Origin: Eubacterium_U album
Lineage (GTDB): Bacteria; Bacillota; Clostridia; Lachnospirales; Lachnospiraceae
Length of the DNA stretch: 64,000 nucleotides
Reading direction: 5' to 3'
Assembly (NCBI RefSeq): GCF_025336545.1
Contig: NZ_JAODBU010000007.1
Span: forward strand, 186,001-250,000
The position numbers and the translations under genes are program-made. Within the stretch, counting starts at the first letter, position 1; each line of letters starts with the position of its first letter. The notes under the pieces are model-generated. The model was not told where the DNA came from. It saw only the letters and a program-made list of their open reading frames with translations, and did not search any database. Below are positions 8,205-17,667 of the stretch, one piece after another.

Positions 8205-11132
8205 ATGTTAGCTATTAACTGGGATGACGTTATAGGAGTTATTCAAAGTATATCAACACACTTAATAGTAGGTGTAATAGCAATTATTGTCGGAATAATT
8301 GCTATTGTAGCAGTAAAAGGATTAAAGAAACCTTTAAAACGTTTGGTTCGTGGAGAGGTTTTGGTAGCAATGGTATTGGTAATTGTTGTAATTGCAAATT
8401 TAATTTGTACAGGACCAATGAACACATTGTTAACATCAGTAGCAGGAAAGCCGGTTAGCAAAATCGACGCAAAGACAACTGAAGAAGCTACTGATTTAGT
8501 TTCAGAAATTGTGGAAGAAGGAGCAGTTCTTTTAAAGAATGATGATAACGTTCTTCCTGTAACAAGTGGTAAGTTAAACGTATTTGGCTGGGGTTCAACA
8601 AATCCTTGCTATGGTGGTACAGGTTCAGGTGCATTAAATGATGCATATCCTACAGTTAATTTAATCAAAGGTTTAAATGACGCGGGAATCGAAACAAACA
8701 AGGAATTAACAAAATTCTACACAGATTATGAAGATAAACATCCTGAAGTAGGAATGATGAGTTGTGATTGGACATTACCTGAGCCAAATGTAAGTCTTTA
8801 CACAGATGAAATGATGAACAATGCAAAAGAATTTTCAAACACAGCAATGGTAGTTATTTCACGTGTAGGTGGTGAAGGTGCTGACCTTCCAACAGATATG
8901 GCAGCAGTTGCTGACGGAACATACAAAGCAGATATTCCGATGACATATGACGATTCAGTAAATGAAGGAAAAGACTGGGACAAAGGAGATCATTTCTTAC
9001 AGTTATCAAACAGAGAAGAAGAAATGCTTGATCTTGTATGTAAAAACTTTGACAACGTAATTGTTGTATACAATGGTGCAAACCCATTTGAATTAGGATT
9101 TATTAATGATTACAAACAGATTAAGGGTGCATACTGGTGTGCAGGTGCAGGTCAGTCAGGATTTGACGGATTTGGACGTATCGTATCAGGTGAAGTTAAC
9201 CCATCAGGTAGATTAGTTGATACATTTGTATATGATTTGACAAAAGCTCCAACATGGAATAACATGGGAGAATTTGAATATACAAATATGAGTGATTTCA
9301 AGGTTGATGCAACAGCTTTCAGTCCTGAAACACAGCCAACTTTTGTAAATTATGTAGAAGGAATTTATGTAGGATATAAGTTCTATGAAACAGCAGCTAC
9401 AGAAGGCCTTATTGATTATGATAAGACAGTTCAGTACCCATTTGGATACGGACTTAGCTACAGCACATTTGAACAGAAAATTGTAAATTCAAGCACAGAA
9501 GGTGACACTGTAACATTGACAGTTGAAGTTAAGAACACAGGATCAGTTGCTGGTAAGGATGTTGTAGAAGTATATTATAATCCTCCATATACAAATGGTG
9601 GTATTGAAAAATCAAGTGCAAACTTAGTTACATATACTAAGACAGGTTCAATTGAACCGGGTGCAACTCAAACAGTTGAAGTTTCATTTGATAAAGAAGA
9701 TATGGCATCTTATGATTCAAAGACAGCTAAAGCATATGTTTTAGAACAAGGTGACTATGTGGTATCTATAAATTCAGATTCACATACAGTATTAGACAGC
9801 GTTAATGTAAATGTTCCTGAAACAATTAAATATGGCGAAGATAACAAACGTGAAAGTGATGTATCAGTTGCAACAAACGAATTTGATTTCGCAGAAGGTG
9901 ATGTAACATACCTTTCAAGAGCAGATAAATTTGCAAACTATGAAGAAGCAACAAAGGCTCCAACAAGTACAGAAATGTCAGATGAAGCTAAAGCAGGATT
10001 TTATAATGTATCAAATTATGATGCAAAAGCAGGTGAAAAAGATGAAGATCCTGATGCAGAATATCCAACAACAGGAAAGAATACAGGAATTAATTTAGTT
10101 GACATGCGTGGTGTAGACTATGATGATGAAAAATGGGATACATTCATGGATCAGTTAACAATTAAGGAAATGAACAGTATGACATCTCTTGGTGGATATC
10201 AGACTGCAGCAATTAAATCAGTAGGAAAATATAGAACAAATGACTGTGATGGTCCGGCTTCTATTAATAACAACTTTACAGGACAGGGTTCTGTAGGATT
10301 CCCTGCAGCAGTAGTAATTGCAGCTACATGGAATAATGAATTAGCAAATAAATTTGGTGATTCAATCGGAACAATGGCAGATCAGATGGATACAGCAGGT
10401 TGGTATGGCCCGGCTATGAACATTCATCGTACAGCATTTGCAGGACGTAACTTTGAATACTATTCAGAAGATGGTGTATTGTCAGGAGATATCGCTGCAA
10501 GCGCAATTCAGGGTGCACAGGCTCACGGAGTATATGCATATATGAAACACTTTGCATTAAATGATCAGGAAACAAATAGAACAAGCATGCTTTGTACATG
10601 GGCAAATGAGCAGGCAATCCGTGAAGTTTACTTAAAACCATTTGAAAAATCAGTTAAAGATGGTGGCTCATTAGCAGTTATGTCATCATTCAACTACATT
10701 GGAAACCGTTGGGCAGGTGGATGCTCAGAATTATTAGAAGATGTTCTCCGTGGTGAATGGGGATTCAAGGGATTTGTTGAAACTGACTACTTTGGTGTAT
10801 ATGGTTACATGAACGCTGACCAGGCAATTCGTAACGGTACAGACCTTATGTTAGTAAACTATGCAACAGAAGCAAATGATATGAAATATACTGAAACAGC
10901 AGGAGCACAGCAGAAATTACGTCAGTCAGCAAAACGTATTCTCTATGTTGTAGCAAATAGCCGTCAGTACAGTGAACTTGGAATTGAACAGTCACAGCAG
11001 CCAAACCGTTGGGAAACAATTCTTAAAGTTGTAGATGTTTGCGCAGCAATTATCTTAATTGCCTGGGAAATCTTATTAATAGTAAACTTCAACAAGAGAA
11101 GAAAAGAAGTTGTTGTAGAACAGGCAGAATAA
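8205..11132 (+). CDS. Membrane-anchored GH3 glycosidase with reversed domain order
   Basis: The 975-residue protein starts with two membrane helices (about 18-40 and 50-70) and ends with a third (about 935-957). Its GH3 domains are in reversed order. The alpha/beta sandwich normally found C-terminally comes first (EEGAVLLKNDDNVLPV near residue 105, YPFGYGLSYSTFE near 410). An FnIII-like domain follows (to about 530), then a linker and the catalytic barrel (about 640-915). The barrel holds NDCDGPAS, GRNFEYYSED, MKHFALND and the likely nucleophile Asp861 in FVETDYFG. Reversed GH3 enzymes are known from rumen clostridia such as Ruminococcus albus beta-glucosidase. Anchoring suggests action at the cell surface. 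The substrate, perhaps a beta-glucoside, cannot be set from sequence. Confidence 0.9.
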   Translation: MLAINWDDVIGVIQSISTHLIVGVIAIIVGIIAIVAVKGLKKPLKRLVRGEVLVAMVLVIVVIANLICTGPMNTLLTSVAGKPVSKIDAKTTEEATDLVSEIVEEGAVLLKNDDNVLPVTSGKLNVFGWGSTNPCYGGTGSGALNDAYPTVNLIKGLNDAGIETNKELTKFYTDYEDKHPEVGMMSCDWTLPEPNVSLYTDEMMNNAKEFSNTAMVVISRVGGEGADLPTDMAAVADGTYKADIPMTYDDSVNEGKDWDKGDHFLQLSNREEEMLDLVCKNFDNVIVVYNGANPFELGFINDYKQIKGAYWCAGAGQSGFDGFGRIVSGEVNPSGRLVDTFVYDLTKAPTWNNMGEFEYTNMSDFKVDATAFSPETQPTFVNYVEGIYVGYKFYETAATEGLIDYDKTVQYPFGYGLSYSTFEQKIVNSSTEGDTVTLTVEVKNTGSVAGKDVVEVYYNPPYTNGGIEKSSANLVTYTKTGSIEPGATQTVEVSFDKEDMASYDSKTAKAYVLEQGDYVVSINSDSHTVLDSVNVNVPETIKYGEDNKRESDVSVATNEFDFAEGDVTYLSRADKFANYEEATKAPTSTEMSDEAKAGFYNVSNYDAKAGEKDEDPDAEYPTTGKNTGINLVDMRGVDYDDEKWDTFMDQLTIKEMNSMTSLGGYQTAAIKSVGKYRTNDCDGPASINNNFTGQGSVGFPAAVVIAATWNNELANKFGDSIGTMADQMDTAGWYGPAMNIHRTAFAGRNFEYYSEDGVLSGDIAASAIQGAQAHGVYAYMKHFALNDQETNRTSMLCTWANEQAIREVYLKPFEKSVKDGGSLAVMSSFNYIGNRWAGGCSELLEDVLRGEWGFKGFVETDYFGVYGYMNADQAIRNGTDLMLVNYATEANDMKYTETAGAQQKLRQSAKRILYVVANSRQYSELGIEQSQQPNRWETILKVVDVCAAIILIAWEILLIVNFNKRRKEVVVEQAE

Positions 11133-11216
11133 TATAGTTGTTTAAGAATAATTATAGATTATAACTAAAGGTAATCATGCTACTTGTAGAGCATGACGAC
11201 CGGAAAACTCCCTCAA

Positions 11217-11266
11217 ATGCATCCTTACTTAAGTGATTAAAACTTAAGTAAGGATGCATCTTTTTT
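11217..11266 (+). terminator. Strong rho-independent terminator after the first GH3 gene
   Basis: A perfect 18-bp stem (11217-11234 with 11242-11259), starting ATGCATCCTTACTTAAGT, has a 7-base loop and then CTTTTTT. Just before it, at about 11176-11195, lies a smaller hairpin (CATGCT...AGCATG). Confidence 0.9.
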
Positions 11267-11343
11267 ATGCACAATGAAAGAGTTTCAGCCTGATTAATGT
11301 CAAACTGATTTAAAGATATAATGTCCTGGGTTTAAGATAGTAT

Positions 11344-11460
11344 TTATGCTTATAAGTAGTGAAAGTGCTCTGCTAGTACGGCTGACAATTATGCTTATAA
11401 GTAGTGAAAGTATTCTATTAATATATCTACAACTGTGATTACAATCAGTAAAAGCATTCC
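11344..11460. repeat. Three direct repeats with a 44-45 base period upstream of the second GH3 gene
   Basis: The 23-base unit TTATGCTTATAAGTAGTGAA plus AGT occurs at 11344-11366 and again, identical, at 11389-11411. A third, diverged copy starts at about 11434 and matches roughly 19 of 26 positions. Periods are 45 and 44 bases, about four helical turns, so the units face the same side of the DNA. The rest of the 11267-11632 gap holds a small hairpin (CCGTTT...AAACGG, near 11484-11503) and the second copy of the shared GH3 upstream motif at 11505-11520. I see no gene there. Confidence 0.7.
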
Positions 11461-11632
11461 TTAAAGATACCCGTATAAAAGCACCGTTTATGTCTCTAAA
11501 ACGGCAGTTTATGACAAAAGAATATATTTGATATTTTAGATGATATATTAAGATTAACAAAATGAAAGAAGAATTTAGCAACAAAAAAAGAAAGTTAGTA
11601 CATAAATATTGCGATTAGAAAAGGAGAGTAAA

Positions 11633-14056
11633 ATGAAACATCAGGACTTACTTAATAAAATGACTTTGGACGAAAAAGCAGCAATATTAAGCGGAATGAC
11701 AGAGTGGGAAACAAGAAATATTGACAGATTAAATATACCGTCAATGTTTTGCTCTGACGGACCTCATGGGATTCGTAAGCAGGAAGGTGATGGCGATCAT
11801 TTAGGATTAAATGCATCAGTTCCAGCAACATGTTTCCCAACAGCAGCAACAGTTGCAAACAGCTGGGATCCGGAATTAGGCGAAGAAATAGGAAAAGCTT
11901 TAGGCGAGGAAGCAGTAGCTTTAAATGTAAATGTAATACTTGGTCCGGGATTAAATGTAAAAAGAAATCCTTTATGTGGAAGAAATTTTGAATATTTTTC
12001 AGAAGACCCATATTTAGCAGGAAAAATGGCTGCTTCATATATTAAGGGAATTCAAAGTAAAGGTGTTGCAGCATGCCCAAAACATTATGCAGTAAATAGT
12101 CAGGAATTAAGAAGAATGGCTTCTGATTCTGTATTAGATGAAAGAACATTAAGAGAAATATATTTAACAAATTTTGAAATTGCTGTAAAAGAGGGAAATG
12201 CCAAAGCTATTATGAGTGCATATAATCAGGTAAATGAAGTATATGCAAATGAGAATAAGCATTTATTACAGGAAATTTTAAGAGATGAATGGGGATTTGA
12301 TGGAATAGTTATTACAGACTGGGGAGCATCAAATGACCATACAGCAGGCGTTGCAGCAGGTTCTAATTTAGAGATGCCGGCACCGGGACTAGGTTCAGCA
12401 AGAGAACTTTTAAAATCAATTGAAGAAGGACGACTTACTGAAAAAGAATTAGATGAGTGTGTAGATACATTGTTAGATGCAATTTTAACATTTGCAAAAA
12501 AAGAAAAAAGCAATAGTAAGTATGATAAAGAATTGCATCATGAGATAGCAAAAAAAGCAGCAGGAAAGAGTGCTGTATTACTCAAGAACGAAGAAAATAT
12601 TCTTCCATTAAAAGAAGGAACAAAGGTAGCAGTTATAGGAGATTTTGCAATTGAACCAAGATTTCAGGGAGCAGGTTCATCAGTTGTAAATGCTACAAAA
12701 ATAGAAACAATAGCAAATACAATAGCACAATATAAACTTGAAAATATAGGAATAGCAAAAGGTTATGACAGAATAGGTAAGGAAAATAATCAATTGCTTG
12801 AAGAAGCGAAAGAAATAGCTTCAAAAGCAGATGTAGTTCTCTATTTCTTTGGATTAGATGAATTAAGCGAGTCAGAAGGATTAGACAGACAACATATGAA
12901 AATTCCTGCAAACCAGATTAAATTACTTGAAGAATTAAGCAAGGTAAATAAAAACATTGTAGGAGTATTAAGTGCAGGTTCAGCAATTGAAACACCTTGG
13001 GATGTTAATTGCAAAGGACTTTTGCATGGATATTTGTCAGGACAGGCAGGAGCAGGTGCATTACTTGATATTATTACAGGAAAGATAAATCCATCAGGAA
13101 AATTAAACGAAACATTACCTGTAAAATATGAAGATGTACCTTCATACAATTATTTTCCATCAAAGGAACGAACATCAGAATACAGAGAAGGAATATTTGT
13201 AGGATATCGTTACTATGACACAGCTAAAGTTCCTGTAAAATATCCATTTGGATATGGACTTTCATATACAACATTTGAATATTCAGATATAAATGTTGCA
13301 GAGGACAAGGTTACATTTACAATCACAAATACAGGAAAAATGGATGGCGAAGAAATTGCCCAGATGTATGTAAGCTGTAAGTCAGATAAAATATACAGAC
13401 CTAAAAAAGAATTAAAAGGATTCAAAAAAGTATTTTTGAAGGCAGGCGAAAGCAAACAGGTTGAAATACCATTTGATGATAAGACATTTAGATATTTCAA
13501 TGTAAAAACAAATAAGTTTGAAATTGAAACAGCAGAATATGTTATTAACATAGCTTCAAATGTAGAAGACGTAAGAATTTCAGCAGAAATTTCTATAAAA
13601 GGAACAGAGGCAGAAAATCCATATGACAAAGAAAAAATGCCATCATATTACAATGCAGATATCAAAAATGTAGATGATAAGCAGTTTGAAACTTTGCTTG
13701 GAAGGAAAATCCCTGATGGAAGCTGGTCAGGTGAACTATCAATGTATGATGCATTTTGCCAGTTATATTATGCTAAAAGATGGGTAGGACGATTAGTTTA
13801 TAAAATTTTAACAAGCATAAAGAAGAAGAGCGAAGCAAAAGGAAAACCGGATTTAAATATATTATTTATTTACAATATGCCTTTTTATGCATTAGCAAAA
13901 ATGACAGGTGGAATGGTTAGTACAGAAATGGCACAGGGAATTGTAAGCATTTGGAATGGGCATTTCTTTAAGGGTGTCGGAAAAGTTATTAAAGGATTCT
14001 TTGCAAATAACAAAGCAAATAAAGAATATGAGAAAAGACTTTTAGGAGAAAAATAA
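11633..14056 (+). CDS. GH3 glycosidase with C-terminal extension
   Basis: The 807-residue protein has conventional GH3 order. The catalytic barrel (residues 1-285) holds SDGPHGIRKQ, LGPGLNVKRNPLCGRNFEYFSED, CPKHYAVN and the nucleophile Asp229 in IVITDWGAS. The sandwich domain (KSAVLLKNEENILPL, GAGSS, YPFGYGLSYTTFEY) and an FnIII domain follow. About 150 residues from roughly 660 onward are extra, partly hydrophobic, and include MSTEMAQG-like segments of unknown role. The start at 11633 (MKHQDLL) is set by GGAG at 11623-11626. There is no signal peptide, so it is probably cytoplasmic or bound to the membrane through the extension. The GtrA-like gene follows by 95 bases. Beta-glucosidase is likely but not certain. 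Confidence 0.92.
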   Translation: MKHQDLLNKMTLDEKAAILSGMTEWETRNIDRLNIPSMFCSDGPHGIRKQEGDGDHLGLNASVPATCFPTAATVANSWDPELGEEIGKALGEEAVALNVNVILGPGLNVKRNPLCGRNFEYFSEDPYLAGKMAASYIKGIQSKGVAACPKHYAVNSQELRRMASDSVLDERTLREIYLTNFEIAVKEGNAKAIMSAYNQVNEVYANENKHLLQEILRDEWGFDGIVITDWGASNDHTAGVAAGSNLEMPAPGLGSARELLKSIEEGRLTEKELDECVDTLLDAILTFAKKEKSNSKYDKELHHEIAKKAAGKSAVLLKNEENILPLKEGTKVAVIGDFAIEPRFQGAGSSVVNATKIETIANTIAQYKLENIGIAKGYDRIGKENNQLLEEAKEIASKADVVLYFFGLDELSESEGLDRQHMKIPANQIKLLEELSKVNKNIVGVLSAGSAIETPWDVNCKGLLHGYLSGQAGAGALLDIITGKINPSGKLNETLPVKYEDVPSYNYFPSKERTSEYREGIFVGYRYYDTAKVPVKYPFGYGLSYTTFEYSDINVAEDKVTFTITNTGKMDGEEIAQMYVSCKSDKIYRPKKELKGFKKVFLKAGESKQVEIPFDDKTFRYFNVKTNKFEIETAEYVINIASNVEDVRISAEISIKGTEAENPYDKEKMPSYYNADIKNVDDKQFETLLGRKIPDGSWSGELSMYDAFCQLYYAKRWVGRLVYKILTSIKKKSEAKGKPDLNILFIYNMPFYALAKMTGGMVSTEMAQGIVSIWNGHFFKGVGKVIKGFFANNKANKEYEKRLLGEK

Positions 14057-14151
14057 ATATTAAGCAAAGATAGAAATTGTTAGGAACAAAATTAAAATTA
14101 TTGATTAATGTGAAAACTTAAAAAGATATAAGAAGTACAAGGAGAGATAAA

Positions 14152-14736
14152 ATGAAACAGATTTGGAGCAATTTTAAAGAAAAACATCCTGAATTAGCAA
14201 AGTGGTTATACCAGATTTTCTACTTTATAGTATTCAGCGAAGGTGTAACAATATTTCAGTATTTAGTATTTACATTTATGCCAAAAATGTTAGGTGTCGG
14301 ACTTGCAGGAACAGAGTTTATGTGGCCACAGATTGACATGCATATATTTGGTGTAGATTTTACTTGGAGCTTACTTGGATACAATGTTGTAAAAAATGCA
14401 GCAGGTGTAGTAGTAATTGGTGGTGGATTAGGATATTTCATCAGTTATGAATTAGGTTCATTTTTAGCACAGTGTATTAACTTCCCATTACAGAGAAATA
14501 TTACATTTAAGAGTAAAGGGAATCCATGGTATCAGGCAATGTGGTATTTCATAGCATGGGTTGTAATTTCACTTATCTGTAACGGATTTAATAATTTATG
14601 GATGCCTATAGCATCAGCATATGTATCACCTGCAATTTATAACATACTTGTAACATTTATTACAGGCGGTGTATCGATGATAATATTCTTCTTCGTATTT
14701 AAAATTATTTTCCCTGAAGGAGAAAAGGATAAATAG
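14152..14736 (+). CDS. GtrA-like membrane protein
   Basis: This is a 194-residue protein with about four membrane helices. The motif CINFPLQRNITFKSKG matches the GtrA/DPMS signature (N-F-x-x-Q-R-x-x-T-F). GtrA proteins are small membrane proteins linked to flipping or presenting lipid-linked sugars for glycosylation of cell-surface polymers. The loop around MWPQIDMHIFGVDFTW between the first two helices is longer than in the shortest family members. It follows the second GH3 gene by 95 bases with a GGAGAG ribosome binding site, so it is probably in the same transcript. No glycosyltransferase partner lies next to it. Confidence 0.8.
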   Translation: MKQIWSNFKEKHPELAKWLYQIFYFIVFSEGVTIFQYLVFTFMPKMLGVGLAGTEFMWPQIDMHIFGVDFTWSLLGYNVVKNAAGVVVIGGGLGYFISYELGSFLAQCINFPLQRNITFKSKGNPWYQAMWYFIAWVVISLICNGFNNLWMPIASAYVSPAIYNILVTFITGGVSMIIFFFVFKIIFPEGEKDK

Positions 14737-14796
14737 ATTGATTTATAGTAAATAAAATTATATTAAAAATTAAAAAGCCATAAACAAATAATAAAG

Positions 14797-14830
14797 AGGA
14801 TGCTTTCAGAAAATGGAAGTGTCCTATTTT
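14797..14830 (+). terminator. Possible weak terminator after the GtrA-like gene
   Basis: AGGATGCTT and AAGTGTCCT can pair with two G-U pairs around a short loop, followed by ATTTTGCTT. The stem is weak. The rest of the 14737-14936 gap is AT-rich with no other clear signal. Confidence 0.35.
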
Positions 14831-14936
14831 GCTTGAAAAAATAATATCTTAAAAAATAAATTGAAAAAATAATAAATGAAGAATAAAATAAGGTAGAGAA
14901 TTTAATAGTCAACAAACAGAAAAGAGGTAATGAAAT

Positions 14937-16115
14937 ATGTACAATTTTGAATATTACACACCAACATTTATAGAATTTGGAAAAAAATCAGAAGAAAAAG
15001 TGGCACAGCTTATAAAGGCACAGAATTGTAAAAAAGTTTTGATTCATTACGGTGGACATAGTGCAAAAAAATCAGGATTAATTGATAAAATAGAAAAATT
15101 ATTAACAGAAGAAAATATACCATATGTAGAATTAGGAGGAGTTGTTCCTAATCCAAGGCTTTCATTAGTTTATAAAGGAATTGAGTTAGCGAAAAAAGAG
15201 AATGTTGATTTTATTCTTGCAGTAGGTGGAGGAAGCGTTATCGACTCTGCAAAAGCAATCGGATATGGAATTGCAAATGAAGGAGATGTATGGGATTTCT
15301 ATGCACAGAAGCGTGTTACGGATAAATGTGTTCCTGTAGGTGTTGTTCTTACAATTGCAGCAGCAGGAAGTGAAATGAGCAACAGCTCAGTTATTACAAA
15401 TGATGAAACAGGACTAAAGCGTTCATATCATACTGAAATTTCAAGACCAAGATTTGCAATAATGAATCCTGAATTTACAATGACATTACCGGAATATCAG
15501 ACGGCATGTGGATGTACAGATATAATGATGCATACAATGGAGCGCTATTTTACAGCAGGAGAAACGATGGAACTTACAGATAAAATAGCAGAATCTGTAA
15601 TGCAGATAGTTCTTAAAAATGCACCAATTCTTTTGGAACAACCGGATAATTATGAAGCAAGAGCAGAAGTAATGTGGGCAGGAAGTTTGTCACATAACGG
15701 ACTTACAGGATGTGGTATTAAAAACAAAGATTTTGCAACGCACATGTTAGAGCATGAATTAGGCGGAGTATATGATGTGGCACATGGAGCAGGATTAGCT
15801 GCTGTATGGGGAAGCTGGGCAAGATATGTATATAAAGAATGCCTTGGAAGATTTAAGAAATTTGCAATAAATGTAATGAATGTTGAAGAGGTAGGAAGTG
15901 ATGAAGAAATTGCTTTAAAGGGAATAGAAGCAATGGAAAAATTTTATCATAGCATTGGAATGCCAACATCAATAAAAGAGCTTGGATTAGACCTGACAGA
16001 TGCAGATATAGAGAAACTAGCAGACCAGTGTTGTGATGCGTGTGGTGGACATAAAGGCTCAGCGAAGGTTCTATATAGAGAAGATATTGTAAAAATTTAT
16101 AAAATGGCAAGATAA
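14937..16115 (+). CDS. Iron-containing alcohol dehydrogenase, NAD(P)H-dependent butanol dehydrogenase type
   Basis: This 392-residue group III alcohol dehydrogenase starts MYNFEYYTPTFIEFGK, the usual N-terminus of clostridial BdhA/YqhD-type enzymes. It has the dinucleotide-binding GGGSVIDSAKAI motif and the metal ligands: Asp in CGCTDIMMHTMERYF with its His, and two His in HMLEHELGGVYDVAHGAGLA. Its role is reduction of aldehydes such as butyraldehyde with NAD(P)H during fermentation. Family members vary widely in substrate, so the exact aldehyde is uncertain. The gene has its own ribosome binding site (GAGGT) and appears to stand alone between the GtrA-like gene and the MATE gene. Confidence 0.9.
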   Translation: MYNFEYYTPTFIEFGKKSEEKVAQLIKAQNCKKVLIHYGGHSAKKSGLIDKIEKLLTEENIPYVELGGVVPNPRLSLVYKGIELAKKENVDFILAVGGGSVIDSAKAIGYGIANEGDVWDFYAQKRVTDKCVPVGVVLTIAAAGSEMSNSSVITNDETGLKRSYHTEISRPRFAIMNPEFTMTLPEYQTACGCTDIMMHTMERYFTAGETMELTDKIAESVMQIVLKNAPILLEQPDNYEARAEVMWAGSLSHNGLTGCGIKNKDFATHMLEHELGGVYDVAHGAGLAAVWGSWARYVYKECLGRFKKFAINVMNVEEVGSDEEIALKGIEAMEKFYHSIGMPTSIKELGLDLTDADIEKLADQCCDACGGHKGSAKVLYREDIVKIYKMAR

Positions 16116-16268
16116 TATAATGCAATGACACATTAAAGATAATATATTGTAAAGTGTCTAAATAATATACAAAAGCAGATTTTATAAAAAGTTTTTAAAA
16201 GAAAGAGAATATATTGGGGAAAATTACATGCACATTAAATTTTAGATTAAGTAAAATTTGGAGAAAAA

Positions 16269-17621
16269 ATGAGTAAAGTAAAAAATAAACAAATGGACAT
16301 GATACATGGACCAATGTTTTATAAGATATTGTTCTTTGCACTTCCATTAGCCGCAAGCAGCATTCTGCAGCAGTTATTTAATTCGGCAGATGTGGCTGTA
16401 GTTGGAAGATTTGCAGGAAGTGCAGCTTTAGCAGCTGTAGGAGGTAACAGTCCCGTAATTAATTTGCTTATAAATATGTTTGTTGGATTATCAATAGGTG
16501 CAAATGTAATAATTGCAAATTTTATTGGACAGGGAAGAGAAGACAAGGTTAAAGAAGCAGTACACACTGTTATGTCAGTGGCACTTATAAGCGGAGTATC
16601 ATTGCTTGTGATAGGTATAATCATAGCAAAACCAATTCTCTTAATGATAAATACACCATCAGAAGTTATAAATCTTGCAGTACTATATTTAAGAATTTAT
16701 TTTTTAGGAATGCCATTTGTCATGGTTTATAACTTTGGAGCAGCGATACTAAGAAGTACAGGTGAAACCAGAAAGCCTTTATATTGCCTTATTATTTCAG
16801 GAATTATAAATATATTACTAAATTTATTACTTGTAATAGTATTTCATTTAAGCGTTGCAGGTGTTGCCATAGCAACAGTTATAGCAGATGGAGTTAGTGC
16901 TTTTTTAGTAGTATATTTTCTATCGCATAGTGATGATGCAATAAGATTAAATATTAGAGAATTATCGTTAAATAAAGAAATAGTTGTTAAGGTAATCAAA
17001 ATAGGAGCACCGGCAGGATTACAGGGAGTTGTATTCTCTTTGTCAAATGTATTTATTCAGTCAGCTATTAATGGATTTGGAACACATGCGATGGCAGGTT
17101 CTTCTGCGGGATTAAATTACGAATATTTTACATATTACATGATAAATGCTTTTAATCAGACAGCGGTTACATTTACAAGCCAGAATTATGGAGCAAAGGA
17201 TCTTGAAAGATGTAAGCGGGCATTTAGAATAAGTCTTGTTACAGGTATGGCATTAACACTTGTCATGAGTTTTATTTTTGTGGGCGCAACGGACTTTTTC
17301 GCAGGTATCTATACAAATGATCCTGTAGCAATAAAATATGCGATAATAAGAATGAAACATGTAACTTTACTAGAATGCCTTACAGGCGTATATGAAATAT
17401 CAGGAGGAGCGCTCAGAGGAATGGGACATTCACTTCTTCCGGCACTACTTACTGTAATAGGTTCCTGCGGATTTAGAGTAGTATGGTTATATACAGTATT
17501 TAAGGTTGTTCCGACATTTACAATGCTTATGAATGTATATCCTGTAACATGGGTAATAACCGGGACAATGGTAATGACCTCATATTTGATTATTAGAAAA
17601 AGAATAGAAGCAGGACAATAG
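16269..17621 (+). CDS. MATE-family multidrug/cation antiporter
   Basis: The 450-residue protein has about twelve membrane helices and family signatures in both halves: FFALPLAASSILQQLFNSADVAVVGRFAGSAALAAVGGNSP, then IGAPAGLQGVVFSLSNVFIQSAINGFGTHAMAGSSA, and QNYGAKD. MATE proteins expel drugs or cationic metabolites using a Na+ or H+ gradient. The start follows TTGGAG. A shared terminator separates it from the convergent YibE/F genes. The substrate cannot be predicted. Confidence 0.93.
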   Translation: MSKVKNKQMDMIHGPMFYKILFFALPLAASSILQQLFNSADVAVVGRFAGSAALAAVGGNSPVINLLINMFVGLSIGANVIIANFIGQGREDKVKEAVHTVMSVALISGVSLLVIGIIIAKPILLMINTPSEVINLAVLYLRIYFLGMPFVMVYNFGAAILRSTGETRKPLYCLIISGIINILLNLLLVIVFHLSVAGVAIATVIADGVSAFLVVYFLSHSDDAIRLNIRELSLNKEIVVKVIKIGAPAGLQGVVFSLSNVFIQSAINGFGTHAMAGSSAGLNYEYFTYYMINAFNQTAVTFTSQNYGAKDLERCKRAFRISLVTGMALTLVMSFIFVGATDFFAGIYTNDPVAIKYAIIRMKHVTLLECLTGVYEISGGALRGMGHSLLPALLTVIGSCGFRVVWLYTVFKVVPTFTMLMNVYPVTWVITGTMVMTSYLIIRKRIEAGQ

Positions 17622-17667
17622 GTAAAGATTAGTAAAAGACTATATAAAATAAATTAAGACAAAAAAT

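Noticed and set aside
11142..11216. Riboswitch-like segment between the first GH3 gene and its terminator
   Set aside because: A small hairpin and CCGGAAAACTCCCTC are present, but I could not match any riboswitch consensus I know, and the segment lies after a gene, not before one.
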